Of a stretch of DNA of 16,283 bases, positions 1 to 8,706 are shown piece by piece. Made by a program: the position numbers and the translations under genes. The stretch's first letter is position 1; each line of letters begins with the position of its first letter. The stretch lies in contig JANBQS010000509.1 in assembly GCA_027577415.1 (NCBI GenBank), positions 1 through 16,283 of the forward strand. Direction: 5' to 3'. The stretch is from Coemansia sp. RSA 922. Taxonomy: Eukaryota; Kickxellomycota; Kickxellomycetes; Kickxellales; Kickxellaceae. Below the pieces are notes generated by a model. That model saw only the letters and a program-made list of their open reading frames with translations. It was not told the origin of the DNA and searched no databases.

Positions 1-345
1 TTTGCGCATCTCACGCATTCATTGACGCAAATCAGCAGGGCGAAAAGAAAATAAAGATTTTTGTTGTTATTTTTTTTTGTTGGCACTCCCCCAACTCCCC
101 TCTTTCTGCTGGCCTCGACCTCTCTCTCCCCCTTTCCTTTTATTGCGTTTGGGCTCGGGTTTTTTTCTCTCCATTTTTTTTTTTTGTTTTTGCTTGTGTC
201 ACCCACACATTTTTTTCTTGTTCTTTTTTATTTATTATTTTCTCACTTTTCACAAACTCGCTGTTGCGGCTTTAAAGCTTTATATTCTTTCAATTCGCTG
301 GCATTTGAGAGTCTACGACCCTTCCTGGCCTATCCTTATAGCCAC
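1..345 (+). promoter_or_regulatory. T-rich leader/promoter of the forkhead gene
   Basis: This stretch is strongly pyrimidine-rich on the + strand, with T runs near 65-80, 160-190 and 210-240. The forkhead reading frame is open back to about position 61 but has no ATG before 346. The hydrophobic Phe/Leu-rich translation of this part is therefore best read as a T-rich 5' leader. No splice donor, TATA-like box or known operator stands out, and no gene is seen here. Confidence 0.5.
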
Positions 346-2649
346 ATGAGCGAGCCAACTGATCTGCTTAGAACGCCCAAGGCGGCACAGCACGACTTGG
401 GCAAGCACTCCTTTACTACCCCACCGGCTCGCGACCAACAGCCCGAAAGCAGCAATTCAACTATCGCGCCCATGTCCGCTGTCGGCTCGGCTGCTGCTGC
501 GGGTGGCGATGACGACTCCCACGCTCCCGTGCAGGCATACGCAAAGCTCGAGGGCCCCGACTTTTGCTACTATGTGCGCACGCTTGAGGTTCTACTGGGG
601 CGCTACCAGTCGGCCGACGACCAGGAGCCAGTGGATATTGACTTGGGCGACAGCAAGGCGGTGTCTCGGCGGCACGCCAAAATATTCTACAACTTTATGA
701 GTCAGAGCTTTGAGTTGCAAGTGTTTGGCAAAAATGGCTGCCTCGTTGATGACGAGTACTATGCGCGAGGTATGAGCGTGCCACTGCACCACAAGATGGT
801 TATTCAGATCGCCGACATTGAGTTTACGTTTCTGCTTCCAAAAGCGGCCATTCCTTCAGCTGCCGCAGCAACGCACGATCTGCCTATGGGCGACCTGGCA
901 TATCCTCTCGACCCAGCCATGCCTGGCTATGGGCCGGGCGGTCCAATGGACGCCGATACACTCGCTGCTCACGGAATATTGCCGCCACCGCCGGGCTCCC
1001 ATCGGATTGATTTGGCTGCTGCGCATCACCATCACCCTGCGCATCATCGCTCGCATGGCACGCCGCCCCAACTTCAGACCCAGCAGCACACGTCATCGCA
1101 TCATCCACCACCGCCGCCGCCTGGAGGCGGATACCCAGTTAACGCGATTACTCCACAGCGACTCAACCTCTACTCGGCTCCAGATGCATCGTCCCGGCAC
1201 TTGCACTATCGCCCTCTGCACTCACGTGATGCTGGACCTCACGCTAGCCGCTCTTCCGAGGACGCCACGCACGATGCGCGTGCTCCTCCCGCGCCCTTGT
1301 CGTTTGGCGACCACTCTCCGCACTCCTCCGTCCACACACGCAATGCCAAAGATTCGACTGGCCAGTCTAGCGCTGCAGCGGCTCCTCGCACGGGCAACGG
1401 CCACTCGCCTGGTGAGGCGCCACCACCACCATTGGCGCTCTCGCAGAAGAAGGCACCGCCGGCACGGCCTCAGCCGCCGCCTATTCAGCCGGCTGCTCGT
1501 ACGGCATCGTCGTGTATGCACATTTTGCCAGCCACTCAGAAGCCCGGGGCAAAGCAAGAGGCGCCCAGCGTCGCTCAGAGCAAGGAGGAGCTTGCCAAGC
1601 CCGTGTACTCGTATGCCTCACTTATTGCTCAGGCCATCAACCAGACCCGGGATAAAAAGGTCACGCTCAACGGCATCTACACGTACATAACCGCCAACTA
1701 CCCGTACTATCGCCATACGCAAAATGGCTGGCAGAACTCGATCAGGCACAACTTGTCGTTGAACAAGGCCTTTATCCGTGTGCAGCGCGCGGACAATGAG
1801 CCAGGAAAGGGCTCGTACTGGGCTATTGCCGACGCATACAAGGGCCAGTTTAGCAACGGCGTGTACAAGCGCACTCGTCGCACGAAGGCCGCCATGGAGG
1901 TGGAGCGCGCCAGCAAGAAAGAAAAGTCCGCTAAAAAGGCCATTGCCATACTGCCCAAGTCGAAGCGGAAGAAGCTCGGTCAAGGCGCCTCTGCTTCTTC
2001 TGGTCTGCAGCCGGCCGACGGATCTGAGGATGAGGATGAGGATGCTGGTCACACTTCTCCCGCCGACCGCCGAAGCCAGTCGTGCGCGTCAGACCATGTT
2101 ACCGGCGATAAGAGGCCGTCTCCTGATGCCGACGATGCCTTTGACTCGCTCGATGAAGGTGAAGATGACATGGACAACATTTCGCGAGGGACAACGCCAA
2201 ACCGCAAGTACAGCCCTCGCTCTATCACGCGGACTCGCAACCACCAGGCGCTGCTGGCTAGCACCAGCGCAATGTCGACTGGCGACGACGAGACCGTCGA
2301 CTATATGTCGTCTGCTCAAAGCAACAGCGAGTCCAAGCAGGGCTCGATGCCAGCCAGCCCGCAGCAGGGCGACCTGGAGGCTGCGGGTGCCCCTCCTCCT
2401 CCTCCTCAGAGTTCTGCGCCCTCTGTGCTAAATCAGGCCACTTTGGCTCAGCGCCAAATGCCCAGGCTGGAAGGTGACAGCGCCACCGAAGAGCGCCGCA
2501 TGCCCAAGCCCCCAGCGAATGCAATGCGAAGCAGATCTAACAGCACACGTCAGTCAACCAAACCCTTCACTGCTTCTTCGCCTGCAAAGCCGATATCGCC
2601 GCCCACTCGACCATCACAGCCACGGGCACAGAAGGGCCTAGCACGCTAA
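346..2649 (+). CDS. FKH2: FHA-forkhead transcription factor (Fkh1/Fkh2 type)
   Basis: Predicted 767-residue nuclear DNA-binding protein in a single exon. An FHA domain lies at about residues 65-165, with the conserved G-R (R86), S-R-R-H (107-110) and N-G (130-131) that make its phosphothreonine pocket. A forkhead domain lies at about 418-511, with the recognition-helix core WQNSIRHNLSLNKAF. Between them is a low-complexity linker with a His/Pro-rich patch (about 223-265). After the forkhead come a Lys-rich nuclear-localisation-like stretch (about 524-548), acidic patches and a disordered tail with seven S/T-P sites, two of which fit full S/T-P-x-K/R. In yeasts this FHA plus forkhead pair defines the Fkh1/Fkh2 regulators of G2/M genes, whose tails are Cdk targets. 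The same role here is inference, and Fkh1 versus Fkh2 cannot be settled. The start at 346 is the first in-frame ATG. Lower frames upstream encode only T-rich leader. Confidence 0.9.
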   Translation: MSEPTDLLRTPKAAQHDLGKHSFTTPPARDQQPESSNSTIAPMSAVGSAAAAGGDDDSHAPVQAYAKLEGPDFCYYVRTLEVLLGRYQSADDQEPVDIDLGDSKAVSRRHAKIFYNFMSQSFELQVFGKNGCLVDDEYYARGMSVPLHHKMVIQIADIEFTFLLPKAAIPSAAAATHDLPMGDLAYPLDPAMPGYGPGGPMDADTLAAHGILPPPPGSHRIDLAAAHHHHPAHHRSHGTPPQLQTQQHTSSHHPPPPPPGGGYPVNAITPQRLNLYSAPDASSRHLHYRPLHSRDAGPHASRSSEDATHDARAPPAPLSFGDHSPHSSVHTRNAKDSTGQSSAAAAPRTGNGHSPGEAPPPPLALSQKKAPPARPQPPPIQPAARTASSCMHILPATQKPGAKQEAPSVAQSKEELAKPVYSYASLIAQAINQTRDKKVTLNGIYTYITANYPYYRHTQNGWQNSIRHNLSLNKAFIRVQRADNEPGKGSYWAIADAYKGQFSNGVYKRTRRTKAAMEVERASKKEKSAKKAIAILPKSKRKKLGQGASASSGLQPADGSEDEDEDAGHTSPADRRSQSCASDHVTGDKRPSPDADDAFDSLDEGEDDMDNISRGTTPNRKYSPRSITRTRNHQALLASTSAMSTGDDETVDYMSSAQSNSESKQGSMPASPQQGDLEAAGAPPPPPQSSAPSVLNQATLAQRQMPRLEGDSATEERRMPKPPANAMRSRSNSTRQSTKPFTASSPAKPISPPTRPSQPRAQKGLAR

Positions 2650-2793
2650 CTACAACTCTTTCATTTGGGATGCTTGCGGCCCTCCCCCAGGCACTGAACA
2701 TATCGACTAATTTTTCGCCCATGCTGCACAATACTATTTTTTTTTTAAAAGAGAAATGTTTATCTTTGTCAATCCTATTTCAATTATCAATCA
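2650..2793. terminator. Shared 3' region of two convergent genes
   Basis: 144 bp separate the stop codons of the forkhead gene (+) and the cation ATPase (-). The gap is AT-rich, with a T10-A4 tract near 2738-2750 that would serve transcripts from either side. No canonical AATAAA was seen, and the exact poly(A) sites cannot be read from sequence alone. Confidence 0.35.
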
Positions 2794-5700
2794 TCAAAGC
2801 AATGTTGAAGCCACCGTGGCATCGATTGATCTCCGCTTCTGGGCCCTGGTCCGCGACCTTTGGCGCAGAGCCAGCTTCATCAACTCGCTGAACACGACCT
2901 GGAGCAGCACGGCGCCTAGGATAACTAGCCAAGCCGGCCAGCCAAGGGGCACCAGCTCAAGCCAGTCGTTGAGCTTTGGAACATAGGTGCCGAGGAGATA
3001 CAAGACAAACGACAACAAGACACACCAGACCATCCACTTGTTGGCGTAGATGCCAGTTCTGAACACGCTGACATCGACCGAGCGGGATAAAAACGCCTGG
3101 TTGAGTTGCAAGACAGTCAATACGCCAAACGCGATCGATCGGGCTCCTGCAATGTGCGGCGACTGATTCTCGTCGGCATTTACCTCGGGGTTACCAGAGT
3201 GGAAAATCGATGGCACGTACATGTCAGGCGACGTGCCTGTCTTATCCAGTAGAACAATATTGCCGAATGGAGTCAGCACGGCGGCCAAAAACACGGCAAA
3301 TGTAGTGGCAGCCATAAAGAACGCTTGCAAAAGCAGCACCGTCGTAGTGGATCTAGTCAGCAGGCCGCTCTTGGGATTGCGAGGCGGACGGCTCATGATA
3401 TTGAGCTCAGGTGGATCCACTCCCAGCGACAGCGCGGGAGGAATGTCGGCGATAATATTCGCCCACAAGATCATAATCGTCGTGAATGGCAAATCGAGGT
3501 TGAGCACCGCGGCAAACAGGAAGAGGAGGATCTCGGCGGTATTACAACTCAAGAGATACAGGATAAACTTGAGGATGTTGTCAAAGATCCTTCGGCCTTC
3601 TTCAACGGCAGCAACAATCGTCGTAAAGTTGTCGTCGGTAAGCACAATGTCAGCGGCCTGTTTGGTGATGTCCGTGCCATTCAGTCCCATTGCCACGCCT
3701 ACGTCGGCGCCCTTGACTGCGGCTGCATCGTTGACACCGTCGCCAGTCATCGCCACAATATGGCCACTCTGCTGTAGCGCCTTGACAATCTTGACCTTGT
3801 TTTCGGGAGACACGCGCGCAAACACGCTGGGAAAAGGGTCAAGGATCGCAGTAGCCTCGTCGGACAACAGGTCCAACTCAGCTCCAGAGATGGCGCGATG
3901 AGTCTCAGGTCGCTCAGCGCGGATGATGCCAATGGACTCGGCAATTGCCGTCGCAGTGCCAATGTGGTCGCCAGTTATCATTATAACCTTGACGCCGGCG
4001 TCGTGGCAGCGACGCACCGAGTCGATGATGCCAGAGCGTGGCGGGTCTATCAGGCCAACCAGGCCGGCAAACACTAGCTCGCTTTCCGCCCACTCCAAAC
4101 CAAGCGCCTCTTCGGTGACTGGTGCGTCGGCATCCAAGTAGGTGATCTTGGCGGCAAGACCCAGCACGCGCAAGCCGCGCCCAGCCATCTGCTCGCAAAT
4201 GCTGCCAGAGCTATTGATGAGCTCACTCGTTAATACAACCGTGCCGCGAGTGTCTAAATTGGAGACTATCCCCGAAACAATTGCCTCAGGTGTCTGCATC
4301 GCAGGTCTGCCTTCGGCCGTGGTGCCCATGCGCAAAAATCCGCCCGTATTAGAAAGCTGGTGCGTACAAACAGACAGGATCTCCTCGGGCGCGCCCTTGA
4401 CAAGCGTCACCAGGCAGCGCTTTCCAGACGTGGCACTTGTTTGTCCGCTGGCTGATTCGGCAACAAGCAATGCCGAGGCCTCGAAAACAACGCTCATGCG
4501 TTTGCGCTCCGAGTCGAACGCATTTTCAGCCAGCATTTGGAGCGGCGGCATCGCTGGCGCGCTGACAGCAACATTCGCCTCTACGACACTAGTAATGTCG
4601 GTCTTGCGGAGACCAGCCTTTTGCGAGGCAATTGTCAGAGCTACTTCGGTAGCATCGCCCAGGCTGCTCCATTGCTGCTCCGCAGAATCGAAAAAGACTT
4701 CCGAGTTGTTGCACAGCGAGCATACGACAAACGACATGTCAGCAGCAGCGGTGTTTTGCTTTTCGGTGTTATGCATAGCCAGCGAGTCGCCAGCCTCGAC
4801 GCCGCCAATGTGGCCACGGCAAGACACCTCGCCCTCATTGGGATCGCGCGATGTCGACTTGCTAAACTCAAACACCATGCCGTTGGCGTCCACCAGCTCG
4901 CTGACGCCCATTTTGCCCTCAGTCAGCGTGCCGGTCTTGTCAGAGCAAATGACGGTTACGCCGCCAAGCGTCTCGACGGCTGGCAGCGTGCGGACCAATG
5001 CATTGCGGCGTGCCATGCGACGCACTCCGACCGCCATCGTCACAGTTGTCACGGCAACCAGGCCTTCGGGAATGACCGACACTGCCAAGCTGATACCCGT
5101 AATGAAAATGGGTACAAACTTGCGACCCCAAGAGACACCGCAGATCACGATAACGGCGCAAAGCGACAGGGCCAGCAAAACGAGATACAGACCAAGGCGA
5201 GTGAGCTTCTTCTGGATGGGTGTACGGCGGACCGTCGAGGCAGAGCGGTTGATGGCCACGCTGATCTTGCCGATTTCCGTCTTGGGACCGGTTCGAATAA
5301 CGATGCCGCGGCCTCGGCCGTGCGACACCAAGGTCGACATAAATGCGTTGCCCTTGCAGTCGCCCAGAGGAAGCTGGCGAGTACGCACCTTGATTGCCTT
5401 TGGGTCCTTGGATACACCCACGCTTTCGCCAGTGAGCACGCTCTCGACGATCTCCAGCTGAGCGCAGAAAACCAGACGCAAATCAGCAGGCACCGACTCG
5501 CCCTCGCCTATCTCCACCAGGTCGCCAGGGACAAGGTCGGCGGCGTCGATAGATTCGAGTACTCCGTTGCGGATAACTTGCGCACTTGCGCTGCCAAGAT
5601 TCTCCAGCGCTGACAATGCTTTGCCAGCCTTGATTTCTTGCCAGGCGCCAACGATGGTGTTGAGCACGACTACCGTGCCCAGAACAACAGACGACTTCCA

Positions 5701-6933
5701 CTCGCCATCGACGGCAGTGGCGATGATCGCAGCGCACAGCATGAGAATCATCAGGTCGGTGAGCTGCGCCCACACCACCTTCCACCAGGGACGGTGCACA
5801 GGGCGGGGGAGCTCATTGCGACCGTAAAACACACGCCTCTCTTTGACCTGCTCGCTGGACAGTCCACTCGATGGATCGGTCTTGAACATGGCCACAAGCT
5901 TCTCCACAGTGCGGTCAAAGTAGAGCGAGGGCGGCGGGTAGACGACACCGCCAGTGAGCGGCATGTGGTAGGAGGCTGCGTCGTCTTCAATGATCTGGCT
6001 GTACTTGCTGACGATCGGCGCAATCGATCGCTGCTCGTGCTCATCGACTAGATCGCGCCAGTCGTGGCCAGGAGCCAAGCAGGCGAGAACAAGGCGAAGA
6101 ATCGTCGCCAGAGCGAGCTTCTCCTCCTCCGGGCCTCCGTCCGTGACGCGCTTGTGCAGCTTAAGCGCGCGACGCAGGTCCTCAATCGGGGTAAGACCAA
6201 CGCAGTGCTGGAATTCGTCGACTTCCTCGATAAACTGGCCGAACAAAAAGTAGGACGAGCGGGCGTCCTCAGTCAGGCGCTTGTTCAAAAACGAGCCCTG
6301 AGCGAGTGCCATTGTAAGCAACAGCGCATCGCACAGACGGCGCATCAGGCCCGAGTCCAGGTGGGGCTGCTGACGGCCCTTGAGGCGATAGTCGACGACA
6401 TATTGCAGGCCGTCGAGAACCTCAGTAAGGCTGACATCGGCATTGCTCTTTTCCTGCATAGGACTGCTGGTGTTAGCTGTGGCCGGCGAGAGTTCAGCCA
6501 GCGGCGCAGTTTCCACAGAAGCGTCGGACGCGATGGTCGTGCTTGAGGGCGAGCTGCGCAGCATGTTGTTGGTCGCATCGCGCATGTGGCGAATCAGCGG
6601 GTTGTTGTGCACTAGCTGGTAGCGACGACTGGTGCTTCGGGACTCGCCAGCGCGGGACGCCAGAATGTCAAACAGGTCAACGACATGGATGCCGATCTGA
6701 AACTCGACAGACTCCTTGCCATCAATAACAGGGAGTGACGCTCCAGGCGCCACGACAGGCTCGCCAGAGGCAATGTCAATGGCGACCTTGGCGTCAGGAT
6801 CGCAGGGGACGACATCGACCTGACCAATCTCGACAGTAGGCTCCAAAGTCAGTTCATTAGATGTCGCTGCAGGGAGGTCGTAGTTCAGATCCTGTTCGGT
6901 ATAGGTTCGTCCATGTAAGTCAGGTTTTACCAT
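2794..6933 (-). CDS. P2-type cation-transporting ATPase with long N-terminal extension
   Basis: 1379-residue membrane ion pump. Residues 1 to about 335 are a soluble extension of unknown function. From about residue 338 the layout is the standard P2 pump: cation-ATPase N-terminal segment, M1-M2 (about 388-437), LTGES of the actuator domain (500-504), M3-M4 with VIPEGL (E623), phosphorylation motif DKTGT (D665), KGAPE of the nucleotide domain (K846), TGDGVNDA (1063-1070), then M5-M10. M4-M10 resemble SERCA and Golgi SPCA/Pmr1 pumps more than ENA sodium pumps, which have no Glu after the M4 proline. Ion-site residues seen: E623, N1131, E1134, N1159, D1163. Ala1162 stands where SERCA has Thr799, and Gln1276 stands near SERCA Glu908. 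The substrate (Ca/Mn or an alkali cation) is undecided; fungal ACU-type alkali pumps are an alternative. The start at 6933 is the first ATG after a probable leader intron. Confidence 0.9.
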   Translation of the reverse strand: MVKPDLHGRTYTEQDLNYDLPAATSNELTLEPTVEIGQVDVVPCDPDAKVAIDIASGEPVVAPGASLPVIDGKESVEFQIGIHVVDLFDILASRAGESRSTSRRYQLVHNNPLIRHMRDATNNMLRSSPSSTTIASDASVETAPLAELSPATANTSSPMQEKSNADVSLTEVLDGLQYVVDYRLKGRQQPHLDSGLMRRLCDALLLTMALAQGSFLNKRLTEDARSSYFLFGQFIEEVDEFQHCVGLTPIEDLRRALKLHKRVTDGGPEEEKLALATILRLVLACLAPGHDWRDLVDEHEQRSIAPIVSKYSQIIEDDAASYHMPLTGGVVYPPPSLYFDRTVEKLVAMFKTDPSSGLSSEQVKERRVFYGRNELPRPVHRPWWKVVWAQLTDLMILMLCAAIIATAVDGEWKSSVVLGTVVVLNTIVGAWQEIKAGKALSALENLGSASAQVIRNGVLESIDAADLVPGDLVEIGEGESVPADLRLVFCAQLEIVESVLTGESVGVSKDPKAIKVRTRQLPLGDCKGNAFMSTLVSHGRGRGIVIRTGPKTEIGKISVAINRSASTVRRTPIQKKLTRLGLYLVLLALSLCAVIVICGVSWGRKFVPIFITGISLAVSVIPEGLVAVTTVTMAVGVRRMARRNALVRTLPAVETLGGVTVICSDKTGTLTEGKMGVSELVDANGMVFEFSKSTSRDPNEGEVSCRGHIGGVEAGDSLAMHNTEKQNTAAADMSFVVCSLCNNSEVFFDSAEQQWSSLGDATEVALTIASQKAGLRKTDITSVVEANVAVSAPAMPPLQMLAENAFDSERKRMSVVFEASALLVAESASGQTSATSGKRCLVTLVKGAPEEILSVCTHQLSNTGGFLRMGTTAEGRPAMQTPEAIVSGIVSNLDTRGTVVLTSELINSSGSICEQMAGRGLRVLGLAAKITYLDADAPVTEEALGLEWAESELVFAGLVGLIDPPRSGIIDSVRRCHDAGVKVIMITGDHIGTATAIAESIGIIRAERPETHRAISGAELDLLSDEATAILDPFPSVFARVSPENKVKIVKALQQSGHIVAMTGDGVNDAAAVKGADVGVAMGLNGTDITKQAADIVLTDDNFTTIVAAVEEGRRIFDNILKFILYLLSCNTAEILLFLFAAVLNLDLPFTTIMILWANIIADIPPALSLGVDPPELNIMSRPPRNPKSGLLTRSTTTVLLLQAFFMAATTFAVFLAAVLTPFGNIVLLDKTGTSPDMYVPSIFHSGNPEVNADENQSPHIAGARSIAFGVLTVLQLNQAFLSRSVDVSVFRTGIYANKWMVWCVLLSFVLYLLGTYVPKLNDWLELVPLGWPAWLVILGAVLLQVVFSELMKLALRQRSRTRAQKRRSIDATVASTLL

Positions 6934-6985
6934 CGATTGCAGAAAGCAGCAAAGAAGAAAAGTTGGATTGTGGTTTACTTTGCTA

Positions 6986-7083
6986 CTGTGGCAAAAAAAA
7001 CATATATAGCGTTCAAGTTAGCAAGGGGGATTCTAACAGAAGCAGTGAAGTGTGTGGAAATTATTCTCCACAGCTGTACTTAC
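6986..7083 (-). other. Probable 5'-leader intron of the cation ATPase gene
   Basis: On the minus strand the sequence has a consensus donor GTAAGT (7083 down to 7078), a consensus branch sequence TGCTAAC (branch A near 7018), a T8 tract and the acceptor CCACAG ending at 6986. Length is 98 nt, with the branch A 32 nt from the acceptor. The exon upstream has no ATG in any frame between the donor and the TAA near 7189, so translation still starts at 6933. The intron is therefore non-coding, in the 5' untranslated region. No transcript data were available to confirm it. Confidence 0.7.
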
Positions 7084-7389
7084 AAAGCAGGGGCTTTGTT
7101 GTAGGCTCGCAGTTTGGCGATAGAAGGCGAAAGAAATTGAGAGAACAGGAGGAGCGGCTGACCAAGTGAGGCGCCCCGCCCTGAGCTTTTATGCCATTTT
7201 CAGCTGCATGCACTTTTTTTTTTTTTGCACAAATAGCTGTCACAGTTGGAGCTTAATTGCAGAGATTGTCACGCAGCGTATGCAGACTCTGCCAAGGGAT
7301 GCCTTCCAGAAACGGAAAGGTTTGGGGTGTGAGACCTGCTTGGCTCGGACAAAACTGTTGATCATTGCCTGTGCGCGGGTGCTGTGAGC

Positions 7390-7395
7390 CACGTG
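7390..7395. promoter_or_regulatory. CACGTG E-box-like palindrome
   Basis: A perfect CACGTG hexamer lies between the MTC1 stop and the ATPase promoter. This is the core bound by fungal bHLH factors such as Cbf1 and Pho4. One hexamer can occur by chance, so function is only a possibility. Confidence 0.25.
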
Positions 7396-7467
7396 GACGC
7401 GGAACTAGGGCTTGTGAGTGATGACATATATTTGATCTAACGGAGGATCAATTGAGCGATGGAATAA

Positions 7468-8706
7468 TTAGATGGCGCTTTCTACTACGCCAACAGCGGG
7501 CCGCATGGTCAGATACTCGTTGGACACGGTCTTGATCGCCAGCATCACAGCCTCATAGAGGCACTCCTCGTTCATCTCCTGCCTGCGATGCACAATGCTG
7601 TCCGAGCCCATGTTCACTGAGCTGCCCAGCGACACATCGACGTCGGCAGCGACTATCTGGTCACGCGGCAGCGCCCAGCAGCTCAGAGGAAGCATCTGTG
7701 AGAAGGTTCGAAGCGTGACCCCGCGCGACACATCGCGAAGCACGACGCACAGACCCAAGAAGCCCTGGTCCTCGATCGGAATGACCGAAAACGGCTGGAT
7801 GGCCACCAGCAGCTCCGTCTTGAGAGCACGATTAAACAGGGGGCTTCCGGCTCTCGCCTGGCCGTCCTCCGCCGCTGGCGACGGAGTCTTACTCTTGGCC
7901 TCAGTTGCGTGCTGAATGTACTGGATGGCTGTCACTGCCGCGCCATAGCCGCCGTCAAAGCCCTTGGGCAGAGTAAACGTATCGCCACGCTTTGTTTGCA
8001 TCTCGGGCGCCTCGCTAAGTTGCTGAGAGGCCGACTTGACATTGATTTCGCCACACCCGTGAAAGTCGAAAACAGCATCCATCGTACGATAAACGACGCT
8101 CTCAATCCCCGCGTCGCGGATGTTGTTCGCCAAGTGCACAGTGAAAACTTCGTGCTCTTGGATAGGCGGCGCTATCGAATCAATGACCGTGTCGAGCGAC
8201 CGCTTCAGGTCTCCACTGAGCTTGGCAAAGTTCTCCTGGTTGACCAGCGTTTTAACGCGGCTGCCAATCGCCTTGGAGGTTTCGGTTTGCCGCACTTGCT
8301 CAATCGACTCTTTGAGCTTACCCAGCCCCGACTTTAGCTGCGAGTTCTGCTCGACTAGCGCCGCCGCCTGTCCCCAGATACCTCCCCAGGACCAGCTGTT
8401 TCCCGATGCTGATACTGGCTCTGGTGCTGGTTCTGCTGCTTGGGGCTCAGCAGCAGTACTGTCAGCAGGCGGGCTACCACTGCGCTTTGCCGATTCCGTC
8501 AAGTCGTCAATGAATTTGAGCATGCTCTTGGGATCCTTCTTCTCATCACTACCGCCATCGTCAGCATTTGTGACTTCGGCAGAACTGACAGTAGTCTCTG
8601 CGGGCTGAGAATTTGGCGTCTCCTCGTCATCGTTTATTTCCAATGTCTCGAGAAACTGCAACGCGTCATCACGAGCCTTCTTTTTGTTGTCAGTTTTTGG
8701 TGGCAT
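7468..8706 (-). CDS. MTC1: Mtc1-family protein (maintenance of telomere capping 1)
   Basis: 412-residue soluble protein, apparently fungal-type. The N-terminus begins PPKTDNKKK and leads into a helix reading DALQFLETLE, as in Mtc1 proteins. A Ser/Pro/Ala/Glu-rich disordered stretch follows, then a Trp-rich element (residues 103-112, with two W and WGG) and a helical region. The rest is a long folded C-terminal domain typical of the family. In budding yeast MTC1 was named from a genetic interaction with telomere capping; the biochemical role is not established. The start at 8706 is preferred because its context (GCAAAATGCC, A at -3) is good and it removes a Phe-rich stretch encoded by the T-rich leader. 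An in-frame ATG at 8817 would add 37 mostly hydrophobic residues. The family assignment rests on recalled sequence pattern. Confidence 0.75.
   Translation of the reverse strand: MPPKTDNKKKARDDALQFLETLEINDDEETPNSQPAETTVSSAEVTNADDGGSDEKKDPKSMLKFIDDLTESAKRSGSPPADSTAAEPQAAEPAPEPVSASGNSWSWGGIWGQAAALVEQNSQLKSGLGKLKESIEQVRQTETSKAIGSRVKTLVNQENFAKLSGDLKRSLDTVIDSIAPPIQEHEVFTVHLANNIRDAGIESVVYRTMDAVFDFHGCGEINVKSASQQLSEAPEMQTKRGDTFTLPKGFDGGYGAAVTAIQYIQHATEAKSKTPSPAAEDGQARAGSPLFNRALKTELLVAIQPFSVIPIEDQGFLGLCVVLRDVSRGVTLRTFSQMLPLSCWALPRDQIVAADVDVSLGSSVNMGSDSIVHRRQEMNEECLYEAVMLAIKTVSNEYLTMRPAVGVVESAI

Larger units (their letters stand above)
6934..7467 (-). promoter_or_regulatory. Promoter and leader of the cation ATPase; 3' flank of MTC1
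   Basis: 534 bp with no supported gene. The part next to the ATPase holds a convincing leader intron (6986-7083). Further upstream on the minus strand are a poly-A tract (7214-7226), two nested ATGs that would give a six-codon uORF (7189-7209) if included in the transcript, a GC-rich block near 7169-7180, and AGGGG stress-element-like pentamers near 7023 and 7089. A CACGTG E-box palindrome lies at 7390-7395. The last 200 bp probably hold the 3' untranslated region of MTC1. Short + strand ORFs here are poly-Phe rich and are not accepted as genes. Confidence 0.45.

Noticed and set aside
61..345. 95-codon N-terminal extension of the forkhead protein
   Set aside because: No ATG in this frame before 346; the Phe/Leu-rich translation comes from a T-rich leader.
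818..1690. 290-codon ORF in another frame inside the forkhead gene
   Set aside because: Arg/His-rich translation of the low-complexity linker in the wrong frame; the forkhead frame has two conserved domains.
5288..5296. GGTTCGAAT, like a tRNA B box
   Set aside because: It lies in the conserved ATPase coding sequence with no cloverleaf around it. Similar TTCGA words elsewhere are also in coding DNA, so no tRNA is called.
4142..5613. Long + strand ORFs of 439 and 358 codons opposite the ATPase
   Set aside because: They lie entirely antisense to the conserved pump core, have no recognisable motif, and overlap each other in different frames. The G/C-ending codon bias of the real gene removes stops on the other strand.
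7166..7387. 73-codon + strand ORF with a poly-Phe run
   Set aside because: It includes a T12 tract and lies in the ATPase promoter; no motif, and nothing in its composition supports coding.
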